Below are positions 1 to 9,992 of a stretch of DNA of 64,000 nucleotides, piece after piece. Source of the DNA: Mytilinidion resinicola (Eukaryota; Ascomycota; Dothideomycetes; Mytilinidiales; Mytilinidiaceae); the NCBI RefSeq assembly GCF_010093595.1, contig NW_022985440.1, forward strand, positions 610,277 through 674,276, given 5' to 3'. Position numbers and translations under genes: made by a program. Position 1 is the stretch's first letter. The number at the start of each line of letters is the position of its first letter. Under the pieces are notes generated by a model. It saw only the letters and a program-made list of their open reading frames with translations. It did not search any database and was not told the origin of the DNA.

Positions 1-21
1 CCATTCTCTTTGAAGTATCGT

Positions 22-978
22 TTACCGCTCCATGTTTACCTCGGCCAGTTGTTCGGGAGTCCAGTACCTACGAGTTTCGAGCTTTATGTAGGGTGGCTGA
101 CCCCTCCGCATCTTATGTATGTTCAACTGCATCCAGCATGGCGGATCGATGCGTGGATTTGACGCTTTGCAATCTATATGTTCCGGATTCTCTGGGTACT
201 CAGGGTATATACTTGGTCGTACTTCAGGCACGCGGTCCAATATCCACCGACTGCTGACACGGAGATGAGGACACGCCGGCATATCTATTGCCTTTAAAGC
301 CTCAGATATCTTTTCTTTGTAGGCATCGACTGTAGCTTTATCTGGCGTAACTTCCATAAGGTCCTTCGGGATCAGTGCTAGTGGGTGATGCGATTCGATG
401 AAGAAGGTGGCTTCGCGCATAGTTCTATGCCCGTGCGTGTTCTTGACGATCGATGCGCCGCATTTTTCCGTCCACGGATGGTCATTTTCAGAGTCAGGGT
501 GCTCATGGTCGCATCTGAACATTACGTCGTGGTGATCCCAGCCAGACGTCGTCTGCTGCATCAAGGCTTTGAGCTCGGGGCGGGTGAAGCTGTGATGTTC
601 ACAAACCCGGACTTTGGCACAGTGGCGTGCGAGTGGAGGAGCCTGTCTCTGCTCTTCGACGAAGTAATGGGCAGGATGGCGGATGCTGCATAAGCTGCAT
701 CAGAGTCGTGTAGGTATTGAGCGGCGGGGTGTTGAGCGGCGGAGGAAGCCAGTTTCCAGGGCAGACATGTCCGAGTAATCGCATTTGTTGAGTGGGAAAG
801 GACCACGTCCGAGGTCCTAAATGTATCGCAATTTCTGGCATGTTTGGGGAAGCGCCATCATGGACGCTGATGAGAGGTATTCGCCGACCATGAGCAGGAG
901 CTCAGGAGGGAGTTGATAAAGGCGAGACTCGTTGAAGTTGTGTAGGTATGCCTCTTCTTGACTTAACTTGTTGCCCAT
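22..978 (-). pseudogene. Broken F-box domain gene
   Basis: From the ATG at 978 to the stop at 22-24 one frame runs for 319 codons, interrupted by only two stops: TAG at 817-819 and TGA at 700-702. The N-terminus carries an F-box-like segment (LPPELLLMVGEYL, then TCQKLRY). The frame after the first stop still reads like protein: a CxxC segment followed by RHPAHYF, EEQRQAPPLARHC and SFTRPELKALM, the layout of fungal F-box proteins with a short zinc-knuckle-like stretch. F-box proteins recruit substrates to SCF ubiquitin ligases. I see no donor/acceptor pair that removes either stop while keeping the conserved blocks. A decayed partial copy of the 5' end lies just upstream. Best reading: recent pseudogene. 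Sequencing error or an undetected intron remain possible. Confidence 0.6.
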
Positions 979-1131
979 TTTGGCTAGCTTCTTGGGCAGG
1001 AGTGGTGAGAGTTGTTCGCCGATCATGAGCAAGAGCTAAGGAGTTGGCAAAGGCGAGGCACGTTGTTGTTGTGTAGGTATACCCCTTGTTCACTCAACTA
1101 GTTGCCCATTTTGGCTAGTTTTCCGGGTAGG
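880..1131. repeat. Imperfect tandem duplication of the F-box gene 5' end
   Basis: Two similar units lie in the same orientation, at about 880-1000 and 1015-1131 (offset near 135 bases). Both share the blocks ttcgccgaycatgagca, gttgtgtaggtat and ttgcccattttggctag. The left unit holds the start codon and F-box of the broken gene. The right unit, read on the minus strand, keeps ATGGGCAAC but then hits TAG, so it is a dead partial copy. Confidence 0.75.
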
Positions 1132-1927
1132 TGCAGCTTTGGAAGTGTAGTAGTTTGTGCAGTATGGGAGTCTTGGGAGTGTTGTACTTTCGGAAGTATA
1201 GTCGTTTTGGAAGTGGAGTTGTTTGTAGTCGTTGGTGGTGGTGGTGGTGGATGAGAAAGCCGGCGGCAATGAAGCTTTATATAAGATTGAGTACTTTGTG
1301 GCCATCAGAGCGCGTTGTGTCCCATCATTCGTTACGCAACCCCACATAGATGAGCTTAGTTCACGTAGACCAATTACCTGACACCCACTGCTCATTAACT
1401 GAATTTACCCTAATTCCCAGTTAGGAGAACATAATTCCTCGGAGTGCACGTGACCGTGGACCTTCCTCACCACTTTACCCAAAGTGTATCACTGGAGCTC
1501 TCTGACAGTTAGTGCGACTATTGCTTTGTATATGCCATTTCTTGGAGATGAAACGCGACTGGGTCTACCTATTGCTCACCGTGAACCCAATATACATGCC
1601 GTGCATCATACGTGTCGGTGAGAGTAGGACGGTTGGTATGTCAGAAGAAGAGGGGTGGATACACTGCACTGATAGCAGTCTGGCAAACTAGCGCCCGGAA
1701 TCGGCACACCGGTACATCATCTCACCAGGGGAGTCGTACCGGGACGACGATTACGCTGTGATCAAAAGCTTTCTAGCAGCCTGCATTTTTCTTTTCCTCT
1801 TTTTCTCCGCCCGAGGTTGTCGCTTCCGGACTGTGCATAGCTCTAAGCCTCCTCCAAGTGCGTAATTGTCTTCGTGAAACCCATTGGACAAGTCTCAACG
1901 ACTCAACATGAATGTACGACCTTCAAG
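1132..1927. other. Intergenic, promoter side of the MFS gene
   Basis: No gene seen. It holds a short TGG microsatellite near 1232-1250 and a CT-rich tract close to the MFS start. A 101-codon minus-strand reading at 1090-1395 is Thr/Ser-rich low complexity and looks accidental. Confidence 0.5.
1785..1811 (+). promoter_or_regulatory. Polypyrimidine promoter tract
   Basis: A run of T and C (tgcatttttcttttcctctt, continuing to tttctccgc) sits about 120-145 bases before the MFS start codon. CT-rich stretches just upstream of transcription starts are common in filamentous fungi. Assignment as core promoter is inference. Confidence 0.35.
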
Positions 1928-3616
1928 ATGACGAATGAGAAACACGGAGACGGGGCGGAACAAGCCACTGCCACAGCAACCCCGAGCCACGATATTTCTC
2001 ACACTTCACCACTACCCTCACATCACATTTCAAAAGAACTACTTCCATTATGGCGCAAACTTTACAACATTGTAACGTGGACGCCTCCAAAATGCCGCTG
2101 GGACCCAGAGAAGCCTCCCAAGTTCTCCATGGGCCTGAATGTCCTCTTCGCATTTGCCGGAGCTTTCACAGTCGCAAATCTCTACTACAACCACCCCATT
2201 CTCAACATCCTAGCTGAAGATTTCGGCGTTGCATATGAGAAAGTCGCTCAGATCCCGACGGTGATGCAGGCAGGTTATGCGGCCGGGCTGCTGTTTCTGT
2301 GTCCGCTTGGGGACTTGTTTCCTCGCCGGCCATTTGTGCTCATCCTCGTCTTCTTTACGGCGAATATGTGGTATGTATAGAGCAGAATAGAAGACTTAAA
2401 GAAGAGTGTACTGATCGATGCTAGGCTCGGACTCTGCATAACCACCAACATGGCCGTTTTCACCGGAATCTCATTTGTCACCGCCATCACCACCGTAACC
2501 CCCCAGCTCATGCTCCCCCTAGTCGGCGACCTTGCACCACCCCACCGTCGCGCCGCCGCGCTCTCTATTGTTGTCTCCGGCTTCATGCTCGGTATCCTTG
2601 TCGCCCGCGTCCTCTCAGGAACCATTTCCAACTTCGTCAGCTGGCGGTACGTGTACTGGATGTCCCTGGGACTCCAATACACGATCTTCATCCTACTCTG
2701 GCTTTTCATGCCCAACTACCCCTCCACCAACCCCGGCGGGCTCAACTACTTCAAAATGCTCTGGAGCATCCTCGTCATGCTAACCAAGCACCCTGTGCTC
2801 GTCCAATCCTGCATCATCTCTTTCTTCACCGCCTCCACCTTCACTGGCTTCTGGACCACCCTCACCTTTCTCCTCTCTGGCGCGCCCTACCATTACGACC
2901 CCGTTGTCATCGGCCTGTTCGGCCTCATCGGCATCGCTGCCATGTGCTTCGGCCCGCTCTACGCGCATATTGTCACCGACAAATACGTGCCCCTGATGTC
3001 CGTCATCGTGGGCGAGCTCTGCAGCCTCCTCGGCATCTGTCTCGGGACCTATATAGGCTCCTTCACCGTCGCGGGACCCGTGCTCGAGGCCTTCCTAATC
3101 GATTTCGGCATGCAGACGGCGCAGATCGCGAACCGGTCGTCCATTTACGCGATTGAGCCGAAGGCAAGAAATAGAGTAAATACGGCGTTCATGGTGTCGA
3201 CGTTTTGTGGGCAGCTGATGGGGACGGCGGCGGGGAATCATATCTATGCACAGGGCGGGTGGGTCAGGAGCGGGAGTGCGAGTGTGGGGTTTATTGGGGC
3301 GGCGTTGGTGTTTTGTGCGATTAGGGGGCCGTATGAGACGAGGTGGGTCGGGTGGAAAGGGGGTTGGAGCTTGAAGAAGATCGTTAGGGGTAGCGCTGAT
3401 GGTCATACGGCTGAGAAAGAGCATCATCAGCAGCCGAGAGAGGAGCAAGTTGTGGCACTTGGAGCGGAAGAGGAGGCGTTGGAGGAGATGGCTGCAGAGG
3501 AGGTGACAAGCTCGGGTGATGAGAAGAGGGCGAGTGATGCGGAGAAGGGGGACGGCAAGAGTGAAAAGAGTAATTCGCAGGAGAGCTTAGGAGACATACG
3601 GCCAGCAAAGCTGTAA
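1928..3616 (+). CDS. MFS transporter, DHA1-like, bacterial type
   Basis: Twelve-helix-type major facilitator, likely a drug/proton antiporter in the plasma membrane. Exons 1928-2370 and 2425-3616; the 54-nt intron starts GTATGT, ends GCTAG and rejoins in phase (..NMW/LGLCITT). Start: the frame is open upstream to 1874, but the first ATG is at 1928. Visible features are NLYYNHPIL in helix 1, the loop 2-3 signature GDLFPRRP, and PHRRAAALS before helix 5, followed by GILVARVLSG. These resemble bacterial YgaY-type transporters more than classical fungal drug exporters. A Glu/Lys-rich cytosolic tail of about 90 residues ends the protein. The substrate cannot be told from sequence. No partner genes lie beside it. 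Confidence 0.85.
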
Positions 3617-3644
3617 GGTCCAAATCACGAACTCTAGTCCTTTA

Positions 3645-4390
3645 CATCCACAAATTTAGATCTTACGACCCCTCGAGGCTTCCCGATAGGCTATCCAATC
3701 CCCCAACGCGTTCAATCACATCCTTCAATTTGAAGGGTGCATTTTAGAAAAACACGTCTCTAATTCACACCCTCTATAACTTGACATCCACAAATCCAAA
3801 TCTTATAACCTCCAGGAGCGTCCTAATGGGTCATATAACCCCCCCGCGCGCTCGATCACGCCCTTCGATCTGAAGGGCATGTGTTAGAAAAACAAGCCTT
3901 CAATTCACACCCTCTAGAACTTGACATCCGTAGATTAAAATCTTATAATCCCCAGGAGCATCCCAAGAGGCTATCACAGTGCGCAAAAAAGCGACGCAGT
4001 ATCTACGATCTGAACGCATAGACCCTTACCATAATGCAATATCCAAAGGTCCAATTCACAAGGTCAAAAACTTTACATTCACGATTTCAAATCCTCCCAC
4101 CCCCTGAAGTCCTCCAATGGGCTATTATAGTCCCCCAAGCGGCAATATCCAGACGTCTAATTCACGAGGTCCAAAATATTACATTCACCTTTCTGAATCC
4201 TACAACCCCTAGGGGCGTCCCAGTAGGGCTATCCAACCCCCCAGCACGCTTAATCACACCCTTTAATCTGAAGGGGGGCTATTAGAAAACCATACCTTCA
4301 ATTCGCACCCTTTAGAGCTTGACATCCATGAATTAAAATCTTGAAACCCCCAAGAGCGCCACAATAGGCTATCCACTCACTCCCCCAGCG
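3645..4390. repeat. Degenerate tandem repeat block, about 140-bp units
   Basis: Five to six imperfect units each start near (ga)catccacaaat / cattcac, then carry aaatcytataaycccc, gggcgtccya..ggctat, cccccagcgcgctcaatcac, a ccttyaatctgaagggg palindrome-like stretch, and ttcaattcacaccctytagaactt. Unit starts lie near 3646, 3786, 3926, 4075, 4183 and 4323. Related copies in opposite orientation lie at 19.1-19.6 kb. There is no coding sequence inside; short readings are chance. Confidence 0.75.
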
Positions 4391-4952
4391 CCCCTAACAT
4401 CACACAAGCAATCTAAGAAGCAGAAGAAGTAACTTGATACTGGTTTTTTGATTATTACCCCAAGTTGGACCATTTTCCAACATTTATCACGCAGCTATTC
4501 GTACATCTGCTCCGGCTCCTACTTCGTCCAAAAACTACCAAAAGCCTCAGAAGTAACTACCCAAAGCCTCCTAAACAACCACCTTGAGGCCCTCCTAAGG
4601 ACTACCCGGCGTGGAGGCACGACCCCCGCTGCAGGGACTCAGTCTGCCACTCTCCTCGGTCGTCTTGGTCCGTCTTTGGGGAACTTGCCACCATTTCGGG
4701 CCTGCTATCCACCCTCTCGGGCCTTTTGGTGCATCTTTCGGCGGCTCCATCCAGCCTTTTGGCCCTTTTGGGGCATTTTCTGGTGCTTTCTGGGGAACCT
4801 CTTGGGGGACCTGTTGCGCCGAATCACGACGCTCGCTGTAAAAAGGACGTTTAGCAACAACGTCTCACATCTGTTAAAACAAGGGCAGAAGAAGAAACAG
4901 CAGAAGTAAAGGAAAAAGACGCAATAGTGCATGAAGCGTGGGTAAACGATCA
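4391..4952. other. Gene-free stretch with Phe/Gly/Pro-type low complexity
   Basis: Between 4660 and 4815 the plus strand repeats cctttyggkgcat-like words, giving PFGPFGA-type peptide in one frame and FW-rich peptide in another. The longest reading (4448-4909) lacks any recognisable domain, so I do not call a gene. The right end is the 3' flank of the RNPS1-like gene. Confidence 0.4.
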
Positions 4953-6057
4953 CTACCTTCGACCCCTTCCTCCACGGCTCCTACTACGGCTTCGGTCGCT
5001 ATAACTGCTGTAACTGTCATAGCTAGGACTGCGTGGTCTACGGCCCCCTCCTCCTCCGCCTCCTCGTCGACGTGGGGGAGTGCGGGACGGCGAGCGTGAG
5101 ATGTAGGACCGAGAGCGGCTCCTCCGAGGCGAACGAGAGCGAGAGCGCGACATCGAGCGCCGTGGGGCCCAGTTGTCTCCTCCTCGGCCTCCGCGCCCGA
5201 CGTAGCCTCGAGGTGGCGAGCGACGACGCGGTGGGGATCTGTAGCGTCCGCCGCCTCCCGTTCCAGGCGGAGGTCCGCGGTATCCTCCCGGTGGTCCACG
5301 GTCTTGGAATCGGTCGAAGGCTGTGGCGCGGCGCTGAGGAGAGCGCGAGAAACGACGACGAGGGAGGACAATGGATACGTTGATGACGGCGCCGTCGAGT
5401 TGAGCTTCGTGCATGTGGGAAATGGCTTTCTCGGCGTCGGCGACTTCGTAGTAGATGATGTAGGCGGTGCCGCGGTTTGTGTTGACTGCGCATGTTGTTA
5501 GCTAAATTGCTAGGGCAGATCGGCGGGGAGTTAGGAGACGTACATTGCCGGTTCATGGGCAGGTCGATGGCTTGGATCTGGCCGTATGCGCCAAAGATCT
5601 CGCGCAGGTGGTCTTCGTTGACGTTCTTCGTGAGCTTCTCCACAACGATCTGGGGAGTGTTAGCTAGAGCTTCAACGGATGTGAGCAGCGCTGGACAAGG
5701 CGCCAGGCTGTCACAAATCGATCGCCTGCGTACCTTTGAGCTTCTCGGCGCAGGACTGAGCGCTCGACTGGCGCTGCGGCTATAGCTGCGACTCTCTCCC
5801 CTCCGACGTCTGTGGCGGCCTGGGCTTCGTGAATCGCGAGTAGGACTCCGACTTGAGCTCCTTCCTCCATTGCGGCGGCCGATGCGTTCGCCTGCGGGCG
5901 TGAGTGAACGAGGTCGCGATGCTGAGCGCGAGGCTGACCGAGGGGATATCGAACGGCGCGGGGATCTGTCTTGCGACATGGGAGTGCGGGAGCGAGTGCG
6001 GGAGCGGCCTCGCGATGCGCTTCGCTGACGCGACCTGGAGGACGTGTCGGAAGCCAT
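4953..6057 (-). CDS. RNPS1-like SR/RRM splicing factor
   Basis: Nuclear RNA-binding protein of 320 residues resembling RNPS1, the exon-junction and splicing-activator protein. Exons 6057-5734, 5649-5544 and 5485-4953; both introns have GTACG donors and CAG acceptors. The N-terminal third is an RS/SR-rich domain (about residues 1-105). One RRM follows from IVVEKLTKNV to INVSIVLP (about 109-190), with RNP1-like RGTAYIIYY across the exon 2/3 junction. The C-terminal part is Arg/Gly/Ser-rich (GGGGRYRSP, SRSRSRSPRRS). The start is the ATG at 6057; the frame is open further upstream but that part looks like 5' leader. The gene is divergent from profilin across about 730 bases. Family placement is by RRM pattern; another single-RRM SR protein is the alternative. 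Confidence 0.85.
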
Positions 6058-6789
6058 GGTGCAAGCGTGGTCGGGCTGGTGTTGAGAGAAGAGCGCGACA
6101 CACGTGTGGTTGGCTGAAGGTGGTGAAGCTGCGGCGGAAAGTTGCAGCTGGAAAATAAACGAACGTTGGAGCTTTGACGTCGGCTGAGTCAGCGGATGAA
6201 TGATACGGAGCGGCTCGATCACGTGACAGTCAACATCTGGACGGCTTTGTTTGGCTTGCACGGCTGCAGGCAGCAGTCAGCTTACAGCCTGCTCCATTCC
6301 AAGGTTCACGTGCTTGGAGCTGCAGGAGGCAGTGAAGATTGATGCGGATTAATGTCGTACTGCATGGGCTGAATGCGGCCTTTTGCGGTGCAGACAGCTC
6401 AAAGCAGCAGCGTGCAAAGTACAACAGATCAACGGTTTCATACAGACCCCAGGCCAATGCATGATGGCGCAAGCAGCGGACACAGCGAGAAGGTGCTGTC
6501 CCTGTTCGCTTTTGGCCGGGCAGAGTTCTGCTTGGCCGGCGTGCGGTTTATGGGAGCATCTGATAGATGCGCCTGGCGGGGTCGCTTTCGACCCCACTAT
6601 TTCTGTTCAGCGAAGCCCAAGGCCAGCTTTGACTTCTCTTCCCACAGCCCACCACGCACGCCAACCGCACTCTCCACGCCTGTACACCGCCGATTACGCC
6701 CTGCTACATCCCGTACATCTTGTCTGTCTCACCAGCTTTCCTGCCTTCGACACCTTCGCTCATACACTTCGTTCAGCCCACCCGCAATA
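6058..6789. promoter_or_regulatory. Shared 5' region of RNPS1-like gene and profilin, two CACGTG boxes
   Basis: Divergent promoter region with no gene. CACGTG palindromes lie at 6220-6225 (within TCACGTGA) and 6307-6312. CACGTG is the core site of bHLH factors such as Cbf1/Pho4 types; use here is inference. Confidence 0.35.
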
Positions 6790-7467
6790 ATGTCCTGGCA
6801 AGGTGAGTAACACGCCTTGTTTACACTCATACGATCGCTAACTCGGCCCTAGCCTACGTCGACCAGAGGTATTGCTTCCACTGTTGATTACACCCCATCT
6901 CATGCTAATCCCTTCCTCTGCAGCCTCGTTGGCACTGGCAACATCGACAAGGCCATCATCTGCGACGCATCAGGAAAAACCATCTGGGCTGCGACTACAG
7001 GCTTCTCGGTGCGTCAGACTATTCCCTTCACAAACCCAAACAGCGGGACATCATGATAGCGGAGGCGTATACGGGGGAAATAGTCGGCTCTGGGACGGCG
7101 GGCTAACGGACATCAGATTCCTGAAGCCGAGCGCAAGGTCATAGTGGACTCGTTCACCGACAGTGCCGAGACCAAAGCCGTCGTCGCAAACGGCATCCAC
7201 ATAAACGGGGAGAAGTACATCACGCTCGACTCAGACGACACGTCGCTGAAGGCGAAGAAGGTGAGCGTTCCCCGCCGCGGACTCGGCCGTCTCTCCGACG
7301 CTTCGGGCTACTAATACGCGACGGTCACGTAGGGCAAGGAAGGCATCATCGTCATCAAGACCACCCAAGCGCTGCTCATAGGCCACCACCCTGCCGACGT
7401 CCAGACGACCGTCGCATACAGCTCCGTGGCGGAGCTGGCAGAGTACCTGGTCAAAGTTGGTTATTAG
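6790..7467 (+). CDS. Profilin
   Basis: Actin-monomer and poly-proline binding protein of 130 residues, the usual profilin size. Five exons: 6790-6802, 6853-6868, 6924-7008, 7117-7260, 7333-7467. They join in phase to give MSWQAYVDQSLVGTG at the N-terminus, then WAATTGF, LIGHHPADVQTT and a terminal AELAEYLVKVGY, all profilin hallmarks. The first two exons are only 13 and 16 nt, so ordinary frame scanning misses them. The last intron has a textbook branch site (gctactaatac, near 7309-7318). It acts in the cytosol at actin filament assembly with formins. Confidence 0.95.
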
Positions 7468-8006
7468 CGAGCGACAGACAGACAGACAAGACGCCTGCCC
7501 CCCGTACCCGTCCCTTTCTCACTGCGTGCGATGTTGATGTTGTACTTTAATTGCATGCCCTCATGGAGGGTCTAGGATCTGGCTCATAGAAGCGGGAGTG
7601 GGAGTGAGCTTGGAGGCTCCTCACTTTTCTTATCTCATCAAACCACTACTGGAGAAACATATGGTTCTTCATCCACGAACATTTTGGCTTCTTCTTTTCA
7701 ACACGTGGACCGAGACTTCGATGCGGCATTCTTCAGTGTGCAACCATATGTGCGGCCTTTGATCGGTCCCTTTGCCCTACTGGGCTTCACAACTGTTTTG
7801 GAATCGACGAACAGCTATATGAGCAGACTAAAGAATGAACAGATCATTATTCGGGTCTCATTTACTTCTAATCATCGTACAGTGTTGATTCTACTTCAAC
7901 CTAGGACCCAAGCACAAGAAAAACGTGACTACTTCTCTCACCAAATGAATATGTCGCCATAACTCTCCCCTATTGCGACTCGCATCCAAAAACCCAAACG
8001 ATAGTC
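7468..8006. other. Convergent 3' flanks
   Basis: Space between the profilin stop and the HeLo gene stop, both pointing inward. A 92-codon reading at 7684-7962 has no ATG start and no recognisable domain. Nothing else seen. Confidence 0.5.
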
Positions 8007-9992
8007 TCAAACGTTCATCTCTCCCAGCTCCTTAACCACCTTCTCATAAAACTGCCGCTGTAGCTCCGCCCCCACCTCCTCCATCTTCTCATCATCCCCA
8101 TCCTTCAACCCGAACGCCAGCGGCCCTTCCAAGCACGACTTGACAACCGCATGCATGGTATTCCCCAAATGACTCCTCACATGCCTCAAATACCCCTCCT
8201 TCTCATCCAACAGCCTTCCCCTCACCTTAATCGTCGTGCTCGGCCTCGCCTCATGCAGATTCGGAATCTTTAACACCTCATCAATCGGCCGCCAGTACGC
8301 AATCTCGAGCAAAATAACCCCCAAACTATACAAATCATAGCTCTTCTTGAACCCGCCCGCCGACGCCGTCTCGCGGTTCCCGGACCCTTGCACGCGCGGG
8401 TGCCGGTACAGGTCCGAGGCGGCGTTCTCGGGCGGCTTCTCCGTCATGTCCTCGTTCTGCGCGGGGCGCGAGTAGTCGAAGCCGGAGAGGTAGGGCAGGT
8501 TGAAGTCGACGTCGCGGGCGCCCGTGTCGCTGAAGAAGAGGATGTTGGAGGAGCGCAGGCCCTTGTGCAGCCAGTTGACGGCGTGCAGGCGCTCGATGCA
8601 CTCGGAGATGCGGCGCGCGAGCGCGATGCGGTCCGTCAGCGAGGGCATCTCGGCGTCCGGGGCCGTGTCGCGCAGGAGCTCGAGCAGCGAGATGGGCCGC
8701 GTGGATTGGTGCACGCCGGCGGGCTTCTCGAAGACCAGGCCGAAGCGGCAGTGGTCTTCGCCCTCCGGGTCGATGTCGCGGAAGTAGCCTAGGCAGTGGG
8801 GGGCGCGGAACTGGTCGGTGCGGTTGTTTTCTTTCAGGAGCGCGGCGAGGGCTTTGACGCGCTCGTGGACTTTGTCGTCGGGCCCGGAGTTGAAGGTGTG
8901 AGGGTCGTAGGACTTCCATTCGATCCAGACTTGGCGGCGCTTTTGGGAGGGGAGTTGGTAGAAGGCTTCGACGCGTTGGCTTTCGCCGTGCTCTTCGGGC
9001 TCCGGGCCGATGAATTTGATGTTCTTGATGTCGAGCTCGACGGAGCGGATCTCGGAGGCTGTGTGGCCTAGTCCGAGGTCTTTGGTGAACTCATCGGTGA
9101 GAGTACCAGAGTCGATGGCGGAATTCAGAGCTTTGATCTGGGCAAGTAGGGCAAGGTTGTGCATGATAGGCTCTGCAGCCAGTTCTTCTTCCTTATCAGC
9201 AAGGCCGCGTGCTTGGAGAAAGGCACGCAGAGGGTCTGTAGGTGGACGACTCCTGGAGCCCTTCAACGACAACGCAGACTCGAAGATTTGCACCAGCTGC
9301 TCCATCTTACCGTTCAGCTGCATGATCTGGAACTCGGTCCTAGTCTGCTTCACAGCTAGAGACTGGAGCTGGCTGGTGTTTAGCATCTCGCGCATGAAGT
9401 CGTTGAACGCCGTCAGCTTGAGGATGAGCTGCTCAACTTTCGTCTTGTCCCAACTCGCCCATGCCAGCCGTTTGGGGTACGTGCGAGTCTGGCTGGCCCA
9501 GCTGAGAGCCTTCTTCATGAGAATCTCCGACTGCGGGAATCTGCTTTGGAAATTTGTGTCGGCCCGGCTGATTCCAGGGATTCCATTTGGGGATGTCGGT
9601 TCTGAAGGAGAGGTTTCCGGCGTGTATGGTGGCGGATTGGGAAATTCGCCCGTGAGTTCCTCCGCGTCCGTCAAGAGTGGCTTTCGAAGCCTCTTGTACT
9701 TCTCGTCGACCTTTCCGAACGCCTGGAGGAGCTTGTTCTGCTGGTCGAGCACGTCTAGTAAAGTGCCCTTGCTGGCGTTGCTGATAAGCAAACGATCATC
9801 TTGCTCGTCCAGCTGGACGACATGTGCCCAATCCAGGAGTCGATATTGCTCAGTCTTTAAGCGGACTCGCAGATACTGGAACTCTTTGGGCATGTTCTTC
9901 GCATCGGTGATGAGCTGGTAGCCTTGGACACATCCCGAGAAGACTTGGAACGTCAACGACGCAACGCTCAATAACAGACCGGCCTCGGCCAT
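8007..9992 (-). CDS. HeLo-domain protein with C-terminal pseudokinase
   Basis: Single-exon protein of 661 residues. Residues 1 to about 220 match the prion-inhibition/propagation (HeLo) domain: EAGLLLSVASLTFQVFSGCV, then LRVRLKTEQYRLLDWA, a Pro/Thr-rich insert near 118-140, and a second helical half. HeLo domains of HET-S type are membrane-active cell-death effectors in fungal incompatibility. Residues about 350-580 form a kinase fold: a beta-3 lysine candidate K360 (VWIEWK), HKGLRSSN (476-483) in place of HRDxxxxN, SGF (503-505) in place of DFG, and the helix-F motif YDLYSLGVILLE. Loss of both catalytic aspartates marks a pseudokinase. The start is ATG 9992; the frame is open to 10049, but only through a TTG. 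No NLR partner lies nearby. The cell-death role is inferred from the family. Confidence 0.85.
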   Translation of the reverse strand: MAEAGLLLSVASLTFQVFSGCVQGYQLITDAKNMPKEFQYLRVRLKTEQYRLLDWAHVVQLDEQDDRLLISNASKGTLLDVLDQQNKLLQAFGKVDEKYKRLRKPLLTDAEELTGEFPNPPPYTPETSPSEPTSPNGIPGISRADTNFQSRFPQSEILMKKALSWASQTRTYPKRLAWASWDKTKVEQLILKLTAFNDFMREMLNTSQLQSLAVKQTRTEFQIMQLNGKMEQLVQIFESALSLKGSRSRPPTDPLRAFLQARGLADKEEELAAEPIMHNLALLAQIKALNSAIDSGTLTDEFTKDLGLGHTASEIRSVELDIKNIKFIGPEPEEHGESQRVEAFYQLPSQKRRQVWIEWKSYDPHTFNSGPDDKVHERVKALAALLKENNRTDQFRAPHCLGYFRDIDPEGEDHCRFGLVFEKPAGVHQSTRPISLLELLRDTAPDAEMPSLTDRIALARRISECIERLHAVNWLHKGLRSSNILFFSDTGARDVDFNLPYLSGFDYSRPAQNEDMTEKPPENAASDLYRHPRVQGSGNRETASAGGFKKSYDLYSLGVILLEIAYWRPIDEVLKIPNLHEARPSTTIKVRGRLLDEKEGYLRHVRSHLGNTMHAVVKSCLEGPLAFGLKDGDDEKMEEVGAELQRQFYEKVVKELGEMNV

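Noticed and set aside
4448..4909. A 153-codon plus-strand reading with Phe/Trp/Gly-rich sequence
   Set aside because: Low complexity caused by repeated cctttyggg words, two other frames look equally plausible, no domain, and it follows a noncoding repeat block.
7684..7962. A 92-codon plus-strand reading between profilin and the HeLo gene
   Set aside because: No ATG start, no domain, and it lies in convergent 3' flanks.
8335..8919. Long Arg/Pro-rich reading antiparallel or out of frame within the HeLo gene
   Set aside because: Produced by GC-rich third positions of the pseudokinase coding frame; no domain.
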